Positions 9,095-19,098 are shown, numbered from the stretch's first letter. The stretch: 64,000 bases of DNA from Clostridiales bacterium (GCA_022780965.1 JALEUQ010000053.1:1-64000), one strand, 5' to 3'. Notes: generated by a model from the letters alone, not told the origin. Numbers and translations: made by a program.

Positions 9095-9847
9095 TTAGCA
9101 ATCCTCCTTTCCCATTGTCATGTTCATCCTGCTGCAAAGTCCGCCTTCGAGACTTGCGCCCAGTATATCTACGAGCAGCTCTTCTCTCTTGCCTCTCTTG
9201 CTTACTTTTCCGCCATCGAGAATGATGATCTCGTCAGCGATGTTCAGGATTCTTTCCTGATGGGAGATAATGAGCACAGTACCGTGCATCTGCTCTTTAA
9301 TGTTCTCGAATACCTTGATAAGGTTCTGGAAAGACCAAAGGTCAATGCCCGCTTCAGGTTCATCGAAAAGAGACAGTTTAGTGCCGCGTGCCAGTACAGA
9401 AGCGATTTCGATCCTTTTGAGCTCGCCTCCTGAGAGGGAAGAATTAACCTCTCTGTCAATGTAGTCTCTGGCGCATAATCCCACTGCACTTAAATAGTCG
9501 CATGCTTCAATTGTGGTTAGATCTCTGCCTGAGGAAAGCTTGATAATGTCGCTTACCTTGATGCCCTTGAATCGAACAGGCTGCTGCAGAGCGAAGCTGA
9601 TGCCCAGATTGGCACGTTCAGTAATAGTTTTATTCGTAATATCGATTCCGTCAAAAATAATCTGGCCGGAAGTAGGCTGCTCAATGCCCATTATTATGCG
9701 TGCAAGAGTTGATTTGCCGCTTCCGTTCGGACCTGTAATAACGAAATACTTGTCATCTCCCAAAGTGAGACTTATGTTGTCTATTATTCTTTTGATATTT
9801 CCATCGTCGTCTGTAACTTCAAAAACGATGTTCTTTAGTTCTAACAT
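9095..9847 (-). CDS. SufC-like ABC ATPase
   Basis: Walker A GPNGSGKST, signature SLSGGELKRIEIAS, DEPEAGIDLWS typical of SufC; start taken as the third codon of the 9853 ORF (MLELKNIVFEV). Confidence 0.9.
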   Translation of the reverse strand: MLELKNIVFEVTDDDGNIKRIIDNISLTLGDDKYFVITGPNGSGKSTLARIIMGIEQPTSGQIIFDGIDITNKTITERANLGISFALQQPVRFKGIKVSDIIKLSSGRDLTTIEACDYLSAVGLCARDYIDREVNSSLSGGELKRIEIASVLARGTKLSLFDEPEAGIDLWSFQNLIKVFENIKEQMHGTVLIISHQERILNIADEIIILDGGKVSKRGKREELLVDILGASLEGGLCSRMNMTMGKEDC

Positions 9848-9973
9848 ACACATACCTCAATAAACTGTACCTAATTAGTAAACCATACCGGTTAATTTTA
9901 GAATGAAAATGATAAAACTGCAAGCCTTATTTATGCTATAATATATGGACTACATTCAGAAGGGAGTAAATGT

Positions 9974-11242
9974 ATGAAGAAATGTCCTAATTGCGGCATG
10001 AATTTCAGTGATGATAAGCTGCTGTGTCCTAACTGCGGGAGCACGCCAATAGACGGGAGCACGGAGCATACATACTTTAATGCACGTAACATGAACGGCA
10101 AGAAGGGCGACCTGCCCGGACGCAAGATTGAATGGTACGAGAGCATCTGGTTCATAGTTATCTGTTTCTTTGTTGGTTTCTGGCCGCTCGGCATAGGAAT
10201 GATTATTCTTAGATTCTACAGAAACAGTGCATATGAAAGCATGGCGGGTGTGAAACTGGGAGACGGCAAGAAGGAAGGACAGAATGGGGGACAGTCTTCT
10301 GCCCCCGGAAATGAGACTTTCGATGCCCAATTCTCAAGAGTCGATAAATCGAGAAGAATCAAGACTAAGAGCGTGGGCAAGTTAATAGGCGGATCGATAC
10401 TTGTCAGCCTTGGCATTCTGGTAGTGGTGAACAATACTGTTAATACTTCAGGTGACATGATAAGCACATTTGCCACAGGCGGGGTTCTGGCAGGCATCGG
10501 TGCATTGCTCATTGGCCTTTTCGCTGCTGACAACAGAGACTGGCACAAATATGAAGCGCTCATCGATAACAGAGGAAACACCCGAATCAGCTTCATTGCA
10601 TCACGACTGGGCATCAAGACCAGCAAAGCCAGAAACAAGCTTCAGAAGATGATTAACAAAGGGTTCCTGTCTGAGCCCGAGAACAATATTGGAGCATACA
10701 TTAACGGTGAGTACGATTTGATTGTAATGACAAGAAACGGCAAACCGATAGTGCCTGTGGAGGATACTGTCGCCGAAGAAATCGCAAGCAGGAAAGCAAG
10801 AGAAAAGGCTGCAGCAGACAAGGCGAGAAGGGACGGCGCTGTTACTGCGGAAGACAAACTGCTTGTGGCGCTAAATGATGCTGTTGATTTCACTAGAGAT
10901 GTGGAGGTTATAAGATTTCTCAAGCGCATTGAGAAGTCTGTCAAAAGCATTCAGATACAGCTTAAGGAGGATCCTAACAAGGGGAAGCTTAAGAGTGTTA
11001 TCAATATGAAAGAGTCATATATTCCAAGCACCATTGATCTGATTCAGAAATACATCAAACCTGATACTGCTGAAGAGACCAGAGACAATATCAAAGGAAT
11101 GTTCTCAACTCTTGCTTCGGCTTTTGCCAACCTTGACAAGAAGCTGAGAAAGCAGGATGAAATTGAGATGGAAGCTGAAATGGAAGTGATGAAGCAGACT
11201 CTTGCAAGAGATGGACTGCTTGATTCTGATTTCGATATTTAG
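9974..11242 (+). CDS. XpaC-family (5-bromo-4-chloroindolyl phosphate hydrolysis) protein with N-terminal zinc ribbon and TM segments
   Basis: MKKCPNCGMNFSDDKLLCPNCGS zinc ribbon; TM helices; C-terminal helical domain; followed by TelA. Confidence 0.75.
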   Translation: MKKCPNCGMNFSDDKLLCPNCGSTPIDGSTEHTYFNARNMNGKKGDLPGRKIEWYESIWFIVICFFVGFWPLGIGMIILRFYRNSAYESMAGVKLGDGKKEGQNGGQSSAPGNETFDAQFSRVDKSRRIKTKSVGKLIGGSILVSLGILVVVNNTVNTSGDMISTFATGGVLAGIGALLIGLFAADNRDWHKYEALIDNRGNTRISFIASRLGIKTSKARNKLQKMINKGFLSEPENNIGAYINGEYDLIVMTRNGKPIVPVEDTVAEEIASRKAREKAAADKARRDGAVTAEDKLLVALNDAVDFTRDVEVIRFLKRIEKSVKSIQIQLKEDPNKGKLKSVINMKESYIPSTIDLIQKYIKPDTAEETRDNIKGMFSTLASAFANLDKKLRKQDEIEMEAEMEVMKQTLARDGLLDSDFDI

Positions 11243-11267
11243 TCATATGTAATGAGAGGAGTAACAG

Positions 11268-12413
11268 ATGACAGAAGTAATGACGGCAGAAAAAAACAAG
11301 GAATTGATAATGCCCGTTCTGGAGCTGGAATCAGTGGACGACCCTGTCGTAAACCAGCTTGAGGTTCAGGACGCGGAAGCTTTCAGAATGCAGCAGTTTT
11401 CACCTGAGGAACTGAACCAGATCAACGAATTCGCTGATAAGATTGACCTGCACGACAGCAACCTGATGGTCACCTATGGTGCAGGTGCTCAGAAGCGCCT
11501 GGCGGAATTCAGCGAGGAGACTCTCAAACAGGTAAGAAACAAGGATCTGGATGAGATTGGAACAATTCTCAGTGACCTTATGGCTGACCTTAAGCATGAG
11601 CCTGAAGAGAAAAAAGGAATTAAGGCTCTCTTCAGCAGAGGTGCAAGCAAGGTTGAAAGCATGAAGGCATATTACGGTAAAGTCGAGAAGAGCATTGAAT
11701 CAGTGGCAGAATCGCTGGAGAAGCATCAGCAGACTTTACTCAAGGACGTGGCAATACACGACAGATTATATGAGAACAACAAACAGTATTTCAAAGAACT
11801 GACAATGTATATTGCAGCAGGTAAAGTCGCTTTGGACAAGGCTGTTAACGAAGAACTGCCTGCAATGAAGGCAAAGGCAGAACAGACCGGGCTTGCTGAG
11901 GATGCGCAGGAAGTTCGTGACTTCTCTAATATGTGCGAACGATTTGAGAAGAAACTTCACGATCTTGATCTGACAAGAGCAATCTGCCTGCAGAACGCAC
12001 CTCAGATCAGACTTACCCAGAGTAATGCTATCGTGCTCAGTGACAAGATTCAGACAACTCTCATGAATACCATACCTATGTGGAAGAACCAGCTGGTGAT
12101 AACCATGGGCATAGCTCACAACAAAGAAGCTGTTCGTGCACAGAGAATGGTAACGGACACTACCAACGATATTCTTCGCAAAAATGCAGAACTGCTGCAT
12201 CAGGGGACTGTTGAGGTGGCAACTGAGAACGAGAGAGGAATAGTTGATATTGAGACGCTTCAGCATACTAATCAGGAACTTATGGATACCATTGATGAAC
12301 TGATGAAGATTCAGGAAGAGGGAAGAGCCAAGAGGCAGCAGGCAGAGCTGGAACTGGTTAATATTGAAAACAAGCTGAAGGCCAAGATGCTTGAGATAAA
12401 CAGCGGAAGATAA
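11268..12413 (+). CDS. Toxic anion resistance protein, TelA family
   Basis: Coiled-coil TelA-like sequence (VTYGAGAQKRLAEFSEETLKQVRNKDLDEIGTILSDLMADLK...QNAPQIRLTQSNAIVLSDKIQTTLMNTIPMWKNQLV). Confidence 0.93.
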   Translation: MTEVMTAEKNKELIMPVLELESVDDPVVNQLEVQDAEAFRMQQFSPEELNQINEFADKIDLHDSNLMVTYGAGAQKRLAEFSEETLKQVRNKDLDEIGTILSDLMADLKHEPEEKKGIKALFSRGASKVESMKAYYGKVEKSIESVAESLEKHQQTLLKDVAIHDRLYENNKQYFKELTMYIAAGKVALDKAVNEELPAMKAKAEQTGLAEDAQEVRDFSNMCERFEKKLHDLDLTRAICLQNAPQIRLTQSNAIVLSDKIQTTLMNTIPMWKNQLVITMGIAHNKEAVRAQRMVTDTTNDILRKNAELLHQGTVEVATENERGIVDIETLQHTNQELMDTIDELMKIQEEGRAKRQQAELELVNIENKLKAKMLEINSGR

Positions 12414-12575
12414 AGCCATAAAGACATGTGCCTACACAGAACTGATGCAGTTTATTCATTAAACCATCACACACTACACCTTAAATCGGCACAGTGAGGA
12501 AGTATATTATAATTGTTCCAAACAACAAGAGAAATCCTTCCTCTCTAAAACGATAATGATTAAGTAATAGCAAGT

Positions 12576-12606
12576 AAGAAACAGCTCCTTTTGTGGGCTG
12601 TTTCTT
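12576..12606. terminator. Intrinsic terminator
   Basis: aagaaacagc / gctgtttctt perfect 10-bp stem. Confidence 0.75.
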
Positions 12607-12718
12607 GTTGTATGCAGATATATTTGTGTGATAGAATTTAACCGTCTTTTCACCTGACAGCATGTGAAGAGAAGAAGGATATTTGTAATACCGTACAAAC
12701 TAAGGAGAGATCATACTG

Positions 12719-13450
12719 ATGAAGTATTTCATGACGGGAGACTTTCACACTCATACGGTGCATTCTCACGGTGAAGGAACAATAAGGGATAATGTACTTG
12801 CTGCCAGAGCCAAAGGGCTGCGTGAGATTGCCATAACAGACCATGGACCGGGCAACCAGGAGAACGGTATATCCAGAGCCTCAGTGCCTGAGATGCGCAA
12901 GATTGTAACAGCTCTAAATGAGGAGTTTGATGACATAACAATTCACCTCGGGGTGGAAGCAAACATTAACAGCAAGGGCAACTGCCTGGATGTGTCGCCT
13001 GAAGAGTTTGATGATTTTGATTTCGTCATTGCAGGATACCATTACGGCATTGATAATGGATACTGTCTGGAGAACTGGAAAGACTTTTACAAAGGATACA
13101 ACAGCAGGGAACTCATGATGAGAAATACTCAGATGGCGCTGACTGCAATATATGAGAATAATATCAGGATTTTGACTCATCCGGGTGATAAGGCAAATTT
13201 CGATATGCTTGAACTGGCCCGGGCGTGTGCAGAAACTGATACCTGGATGGAGATCAGCACAAGTCATGCCACTTTGAATGTGAGGCAGATAAAGCTGTGT
13301 GCGAAGACTGATGTCAAGTTTGTAATATCCAGTGATGCACATATGCCGTCGAGAGTAGGCAGCTTCGAGGGTGGCCTTAGGAGAGCTCTTGAAGCGGGTC
13401 TGGATCCTGAACGAATTGTCAACATAGAGAGAGGAGAAAAGGATGCTTGA
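12719..13450 (+). CDS. PHP-domain phosphohydrolase (YcdX-like)
   Basis: DFHTHTVHSHGEGTIRDNVLAARAKGLREIAITDHGP; C-terminal SSDAHMPSRVG. Confidence 0.88.
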   Translation: MKYFMTGDFHTHTVHSHGEGTIRDNVLAARAKGLREIAITDHGPGNQENGISRASVPEMRKIVTALNEEFDDITIHLGVEANINSKGNCLDVSPEEFDDFDFVIAGYHYGIDNGYCLENWKDFYKGYNSRELMMRNTQMALTAIYENNIRILTHPGDKANFDMLELARACAETDTWMEISTSHATLNVRQIKLCAKTDVKFVISSDAHMPSRVGSFEGGLRRALEAGLDPERIVNIERGEKDA

Positions 13451-14438
13451 GAAACTGGCAGACAATATATATGTGAAACAGGTGCCGCTGCCTGACAACC
13501 CGCTCAGATATATTAATGTTTACATCATTACTGGTGAAAGAAACCTGGTGATAGATACAGGATTCAACAGGCCGGAGTGTGAAGCGGCATTTCAGGAGGC
13601 GTTTGATGAGCTTGGAATCAGCAGCGCAGATTTGTTCATTACACATCTGCATTCCGATCACTGCGGACTTGCGTGGAAGTTTGACAACGACGACAGTGTG
13701 GTATATGCCAGCGAGACTGACGGTGAATTGATAAACTTTGAAACGGGCAGCTATTACTGGAAGATATTAGATGACCTTTTTATCAGTTATGGGTTCCCGC
13801 CTGCAGATTTCGGCAGAAATACTGATATTCATCCGGGAAGGCAGTATGCTTTAGATAGAAGAATTAACTTCAAATATGTTAATGACGGAGATGTGCTGGA
13901 GTACGGTGGATATAAACTGACATGCATACATACGCCGGGACATACACCGGGACACATGTGCCTTTATGACCGGGAGAACAGAAGACTGTTCAGCGGTGAT
14001 CACATTCTGGGACTTATTACTCCAAACATTACCATTGAAATTGGCTCAGACAATCCTCTGGATGACTACCGAAAGAGTCTTGAAAGAATCAGAAATCTGG
14101 AAGTAGAACATATGATGACGACTCACGGGTTACCGGTGCCTGACATGCGTGGCCGAGTGGATGAGCTTATGGAGCATCACAGAAACAGACTTGCTGAGGT
14201 TGTGAAGATTCTTGGAAACGAGTGGAAGACTGCATATAAGACAGCAGCAGACATGACATGGGAGATAGACTGCAGAAACTGGGATGAATTCCCCGGACCG
14301 CAGAAGTGGTTTGCCACAGGTGAGGCAATATCGCATCTTCAGTATCTGAGAGGTATTGGGATTGCTGAGCGAAAAGAAATCGACGGCGTATGGCACTATC
14401 GATGCATGGAAAATCCGGTCACCCCTTTACATTTCTAA
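13443..14438 (+). CDS. MBL-fold metallohydrolase
   Basis: FITHLHSDHCGL (HxHxDH), HTPGHTPGHMCLY, SGDHIL; 8-bp overlap with the PHP gene. Confidence 0.9.
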   Translation: MLEKLADNIYVKQVPLPDNPLRYINVYIITGERNLVIDTGFNRPECEAAFQEAFDELGISSADLFITHLHSDHCGLAWKFDNDDSVVYASETDGELINFETGSYYWKILDDLFISYGFPPADFGRNTDIHPGRQYALDRRINFKYVNDGDVLEYGGYKLTCIHTPGHTPGHMCLYDRENRRLFSGDHILGLITPNITIEIGSDNPLDDYRKSLERIRNLEVEHMMTTHGLPVPDMRGRVDELMEHHRNRLAEVVKILGNEWKTAYKTAADMTWEIDCRNWDEFPGPQKWFATGEAISHLQYLRGIGIAERKEIDGVWHYRCMENPVTPLHF

Positions 14439-14564
14439 AATAATGGTATAAAATCAAAGTTAGCCGGGAATAACCGGCTAATTTATTGAAAATGAGTTAG
14501 TTACGACTAATGGGACGAGTCGCAGCAACTTGATAATATGAATTAAAGGACCGGATGAAATAAG

Positions 14565-16907
14565 ATGAATAAGATTACTAAGTTAAATCAGCTGAAAATC
14601 GGCGAAAGTGCCGTTATCACCCATGTTGGCGGCGAAGGAAATCTCCGTCAGCACTTTCTCGACATGGGTGTCATTCCTGGCGCGGAGGTTACGCTGGTCA
14701 AGCTGGCACCGATGGGCGATCCGATGGAATTACAGATTCATGGATATGAACTTACTCTCAGACTTGCAGATGCGGCGAAGATAGGAGTAAGCCAAATCGA
14801 CAGAAGATCAAATGCTCACAAGTATATTGACAGATTGTCGGACAAAGAACATCCAGGCTTAGGTGAAGGCGGCAGATATCATCAGAAGGGTGATGGCAAT
14901 CTTCTGCCAAAGGGAACAACTTTAACTTTTGCTCTCATGGGAAACCAGAATTGCGGCAAAACAACGCTATTCAACAGACTTACAGGGTCAAACCAGCATG
15001 TGGGAAATTTCCCGGGAGTTACAGTAGACAGAAAAGACGGGGTTATTAGGGGTCAAAGCAATACACTTATTACTGATTTGCCCGGTATATACTCAATGTC
15101 TCCATACAGCAGCGAGGAAGTTGTATCAAGAAATTTTGTCCTGGACGAGAAACCGACTGCCATTATCAACATTATTGATGCGACAAACATTGAGAGAAAC
15201 ATGTATTTGACCATGCAGCTTATGGAGCTGGAATATCCGATGGTAATCGCCCTTAACATGATGGATGAAGTTAAGAACAACGGCGGCTCTGTGGACATAA
15301 ACCATCTTGAGTCGCTCCTTGGCGTACCTGTTGTGCCTATTTCCGCTGCAAAGAATGAGGGAATCCAGGAGCTGATAGATCACGCTGTTCATATCGCAGG
15401 CTATCAGGAGGTGCCTGGCAGGCAGGATTTCTGCGATGAAAATGCCAGAGGCGGTGCTGTTCACAGGTGCATTCATGCAGTTATCCATCTCATTTCCGAC
15501 CATGCACAGGATGCAGGACTTCCGGTGAGATTTGCGGCATCCAAGGTAATAGAAGGTGATGAGCTTATTCTTGATAAACTGAAGCTTGATCAGAATGAAA
15601 AGGAGATGCTGGAGCATATAATTCAGCAGATGGAACATGAGTCGGGGCTTGACAGAAGTGCAGCAATAGCAGACATGAGATTCTCCTTTATCGAGAAAGT
15701 GTGTGAAGTTACTGTCGTTAAACCTGCAGAGAGCAAGGAGCATAAGCGGAGCCGAATGCTCGACAAGGTGTTAACCGGCAAATATACAGCAATTCCACTG
15801 TTTCTGGCTATCATGCTGACGGTGTTTTATCTGACATTTAACGTCATTGGAGCATGGCTTCAGGGTCTGCTGGAGAGCGGTATAGGAACTCTGATGAATA
15901 CAGTGGACGGTATAATGACGTCAGCTCATGTAAGTGCGCCGATTCACAGTCTTGTCATTGACGGTATATTTACGGGAGTGGGCAGTGTACTCAGTTTCCT
16001 GCCTATAATAGTAACACTGTTTTTCTTCCTGTCACTTCTGGAAGACAGCGGATATGTGGCACGAGTAGCATTCGTAATGGACAAACTGCTACGCAAAATC
16101 GGCTTGTCAGGCAAAAGTATTGTCCCAATGCTAATTGGCTTCGGCTGTACTGTTCCGGCCGTTATGGCAACCAGAACACTTCCGTCAGAAAGAGACCGTA
16201 AAATGACTATTCTGCTGACGCCGTTCATGAGCTGTACGGCCAAACTGCCTATATACGCATTTTTCGTCAATGCGTTCTTCCCAGGCAAGGGTGGCTTGAT
16301 CATGACAGGACTGTATGTGCTGGGGATTCTAGTGGGCATAATTGTGGCATTCGCATACAGAAAAATCCTGTTCAGAGGTGAGGCAGTGCCGTTTATCATG
16401 GAGCTGCCTAATTATAGACTGCCGGGACTTGGCAACGTTTTAAGACTCATATGGGACAAAGCCAAAGACTTTCTTTCTAGGGCGTTTTCTGTTATCCTTA
16501 TAGCGACTGTTGTAATCTGGTTCCTTCAGAGCTTCGATTTCAGAATGCATATGGTATCGGATTCTCAGGACAGCATGATGGCTGCGATTGCAGGATTCAT
16601 TGCACCGTTATTCTCCCCTGTAGGACTCGGAGACTGGAGAATATGCACATCTCTGATATCCGGAATCATGGCAAAGGAGAGCGTGGTATCCACACTTGGA
16701 ATTCTGTATCCGGGCGGTGTTACTGCAGTGCTGACTTCGGCACAGGCTGCATCTATGCTGGTATTCAGTCTGTTATATACACCGTGCGTAGCTGCCATTG
16801 CAGCCATTAGTAAAGAAATGGGAAGCAGATGGGCAGTGGGTGTAGTATTCTGGCAGTGTGCACTGGCGTGGCTTGCTGCGCTTGCTGTATATAATATTGT
16901 ACTTTAA
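14565..16907 (+). CDS. feoB: FeoA-FeoB fusion ferrous iron transporter
   Basis: N-terminal FeoA domain (LKIGESAVITHVGGEGNLRQHFLDMGVIPGAEVTLVKLAPMGDP), GTPase ALMGNQNCGKTTLFNRLTG...NFPGVTVDRKDG, FeoB gate domains. Confidence 0.96.
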   Translation: MNKITKLNQLKIGESAVITHVGGEGNLRQHFLDMGVIPGAEVTLVKLAPMGDPMELQIHGYELTLRLADAAKIGVSQIDRRSNAHKYIDRLSDKEHPGLGEGGRYHQKGDGNLLPKGTTLTFALMGNQNCGKTTLFNRLTGSNQHVGNFPGVTVDRKDGVIRGQSNTLITDLPGIYSMSPYSSEEVVSRNFVLDEKPTAIINIIDATNIERNMYLTMQLMELEYPMVIALNMMDEVKNNGGSVDINHLESLLGVPVVPISAAKNEGIQELIDHAVHIAGYQEVPGRQDFCDENARGGAVHRCIHAVIHLISDHAQDAGLPVRFAASKVIEGDELILDKLKLDQNEKEMLEHIIQQMEHESGLDRSAAIADMRFSFIEKVCEVTVVKPAESKEHKRSRMLDKVLTGKYTAIPLFLAIMLTVFYLTFNVIGAWLQGLLESGIGTLMNTVDGIMTSAHVSAPIHSLVIDGIFTGVGSVLSFLPIIVTLFFFLSLLEDSGYVARVAFVMDKLLRKIGLSGKSIVPMLIGFGCTVPAVMATRTLPSERDRKMTILLTPFMSCTAKLPIYAFFVNAFFPGKGGLIMTGLYVLGILVGIIVAFAYRKILFRGEAVPFIMELPNYRLPGLGNVLRLIWDKAKDFLSRAFSVILIATVVIWFLQSFDFRMHMVSDSQDSMMAAIAGFIAPLFSPVGLGDWRICTSLISGIMAKESVVSTLGILYPGGVTAVLTSAQAASMLVFSLLYTPCVAAIAAISKEMGSRWAVGVVFWQCALAWLAALAVYNIVL

Positions 16908-16919
16908 CAGGAGAAAGAA

Positions 16920-17762
16920 ATGTCTTCACAATTAATGATGCTGGCTATTGTGCCGGGTTTATTGATAATACTGTATGTTTATCGCAAAGACAAAGTAGAG
17001 AAGGAACCTCGGAGACTAATTGTCAAGCTGCTCATTTTCGGGGCTCTGTCGTGCATTCCGGCCGTAATTGCAGAAATGTACGTGGACGATCATTTCATTT
17101 CATACGATTCGCAGCTGTCGTGGGCGCTTTCCAATGCGTTTATATGTGCTGCCCTATGTGAAGAACTCAGTAAGTTCGCCCTCCTGTATCTGGGCTCATG
17201 GAGGAACAGGAATTTTGATTACAGATTTGACGGAATAGTGTACGGGGTGTCAGTAGCTGTCGGGTTTGCTCTTCTTGAAAACATACTGTATGTTGCTGAC
17301 GGCGGACTGGAGACGGCGCTGGTAAGGGCGGTGCTGGCTGTACCTCTTCATGCTTTCTGCGGGGTATTCATGGGGATATTCTACGGTGCCATGATGAAGC
17401 ATCATATTGACGGCAACACCGGCGGCAAGATGAAATGCCTTGCAGGAGCGCTGCTTGTGCCCATCATGATTCACGGAATCTACGATACTTTCGCTTTCAT
17501 GGGAGATGGAATATCAACTATACTTCTGCTGGCTTTCGTAGCATTAATGTATATAGTCGCAATCAGATATGTTAACAAGTTCTCCAGAGAAGACTGGAAT
17601 GCGGGTTTCTATCGTCTCAGCAGAGATAATTCTGATGCGGCGAATTCATCGATAATAATTCAATGTCCGGCGTGCGGATGTTATTTGAGACTTCCATCAG
17701 GAGCAGGCAAGGTGATTGTCACCTGTACTAGATGTCGTAACAAATTCGAGAGTTTTTCATAG
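16920..17762 (+). CDS. PrsW-family intramembrane protease with C-terminal zinc-ribbon tail
   Basis: EELSKF and H...HGIYD motifs in TM context; C-terminus CPACGCYLRLPSGAGKVIVTCTRCRNKFE. Confidence 0.88.
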   Translation: MSSQLMMLAIVPGLLIILYVYRKDKVEKEPRRLIVKLLIFGALSCIPAVIAEMYVDDHFISYDSQLSWALSNAFICAALCEELSKFALLYLGSWRNRNFDYRFDGIVYGVSVAVGFALLENILYVADGGLETALVRAVLAVPLHAFCGVFMGIFYGAMMKHHIDGNTGGKMKCLAGALLVPIMIHGIYDTFAFMGDGISTILLLAFVALMYIVAIRYVNKFSREDWNAGFYRLSRDNSDAANSSIIIQCPACGCYLRLPSGAGKVIVTCTRCRNKFESFS

Positions 17763-17770
17763 AAGGCGAG

Positions 17771-18046
17771 GTGCATTTGCAAATGGATAAAAACAGAAAT
17801 CTGCTGGATCAGCTTCAGGCACTTGACCAGCTGGCAAACGAAATGGACGAATACTCTGATGCACTTGAGAATATGCCCGGTATGGATGCGTTTATGGGAA
17901 TGGCTGGAATGACAGGGATGTCAATGCCGGGTGAACCAAAGGACGTGATGCTTTATGATACGATAATAGTGCACGGACTCATGGGAGATTATAAACTTTC
18001 ATTCGAAGAGAATGAAGATGGTCTTGTTATAAACATGATTAAGTAG
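17771..18046 (+). CDS. Small hypothetical protein with Met-rich centre
   Basis: GTG start 9 bp after the PrsW gene, collinear; contains NMPGMDAFMGMAGMTGMSMPGEPKDVM. Confidence 0.65.
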   Translation: MHLQMDKNRNLLDQLQALDQLANEMDEYSDALENMPGMDAFMGMAGMTGMSMPGEPKDVMLYDTIIVHGLMGDYKLSFEENEDGLVINMIK

Positions 18047-18101
18047 TATTAATGGCAGCGTTATATAAGGGGCGGCTGTCTCTGTTGAATGGTGAATTGA
18101 G

Positions 18102-19043
18102 TTGAGTGAGAATTTCATAATATGTGTTGAAGCAGTACTTCCGATGTTCATGCTTCTTGCTGTGGGATATGCAGTGAGGCTGGTGGGGCTGGTGGGAGAT
18201 TCTGACACTGCCAAGCTTAACAGTCTGGCATTCAAGATACTGTTTCCTTTTCTTATGTTTAATAACATCTATAGTGCAGACATATCAGATTCCATAAACA
18301 GGGGTCTGATTGTTTTCACATTGGCGGCAATTGCTGTAATATACGTGATATCCACAATTTTTGCTCTTTGCATTGAGAAAGTGCCTCAGAGCCGAGGAGC
18401 CATGATTCAAGCTCTGTACAGAAGCAATTTCGTCATCATGGGTCTGCCGCTTGCAACAAACATATATGGTCACGGAAGTATTGGAGTAACTGCTGTAATG
18501 GTGGCTATCGTTGTTCCGATATATAATGTTCTGGCAGTAATTACTCTGGAAGTTTATCGCAAAGGCAAGATAAACGTCGGAATGATAATAAAAAATGTGC
18601 TGACTAATCCGCTGATACTGGGGGCGGCTGCAGGAATTGCATGTGCTGTCATGCAGGTTCATCTGCCCGCAGTTGTTGAGGAAACCGTTTCTCAGCTGTC
18701 TGCATGTGCTACGCCTATAGGAATAATGATACTTGGAGCATCATTCCAGTTTTCTTCGGTAAGAAAACAGTCGAGGAATCTGATGATATGCCTTGCAGGA
18801 AGACTCATAATCATACCGGGAGCAGTACTTGGTACAGCAGTGTTTATGGGAATAAGAGGAATTGGCTTTGTTACTCTAATCGCCATATTTGCAGCTCCGT
18901 GCGCTCTTTCATCATATACAATGGCAAGGCAGATGCATTCGGATTACCAGCTGGCAGGGAATACGGTCGTGTTCAGTTCAGCACTATGCTGTTTCACCAT
19001 GTTCTTATGGCTGTATATTTTCAAAAACATGGGCATGTTCTGA
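18102..19043 (+). CDS. AEC family transporter (auxin efflux carrier-like), TTG start
   Basis: Ten-TM-like AEC sequence (LLAVGYAVRLVGLVGDSDTAKLNSLAFKILFPFLMFNNIY). Confidence 0.88.
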   Translation: MSENFIICVEAVLPMFMLLAVGYAVRLVGLVGDSDTAKLNSLAFKILFPFLMFNNIYSADISDSINRGLIVFTLAAIAVIYVISTIFALCIEKVPQSRGAMIQALYRSNFVIMGLPLATNIYGHGSIGVTAVMVAIVVPIYNVLAVITLEVYRKGKINVGMIIKNVLTNPLILGAAAGIACAVMQVHLPAVVEETVSQLSACATPIGIMILGASFQFSSVRKQSRNLMICLAGRLIIIPGAVLGTAVFMGIRGIGFVTLIAIFAAPCALSSYTMARQMHSDYQLAGNTVVFSSALCCFTMFLWLYIFKNMGMF

Positions 19044-19063
19044 TAATTGAATGAAATTCATGA

Positions 19064-19098
19064 GAGTCTGATGATCAGTGTGATCCGGACTCTTTTTT
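19064..19098 (+). terminator. Intrinsic terminator
   Basis: gagtctgatgatcagtgtgatccggactcttttttt. Confidence 0.75.

Noticed and set aside
11766-12419. 217-aa minus-strand ORF inside telA
   Set aside because: Antisense shadow of TelA.
15126-15743. 205-aa minus-strand ORF inside feoB
   Set aside because: Antisense shadow; the plus-strand frame is clearly FeoB.
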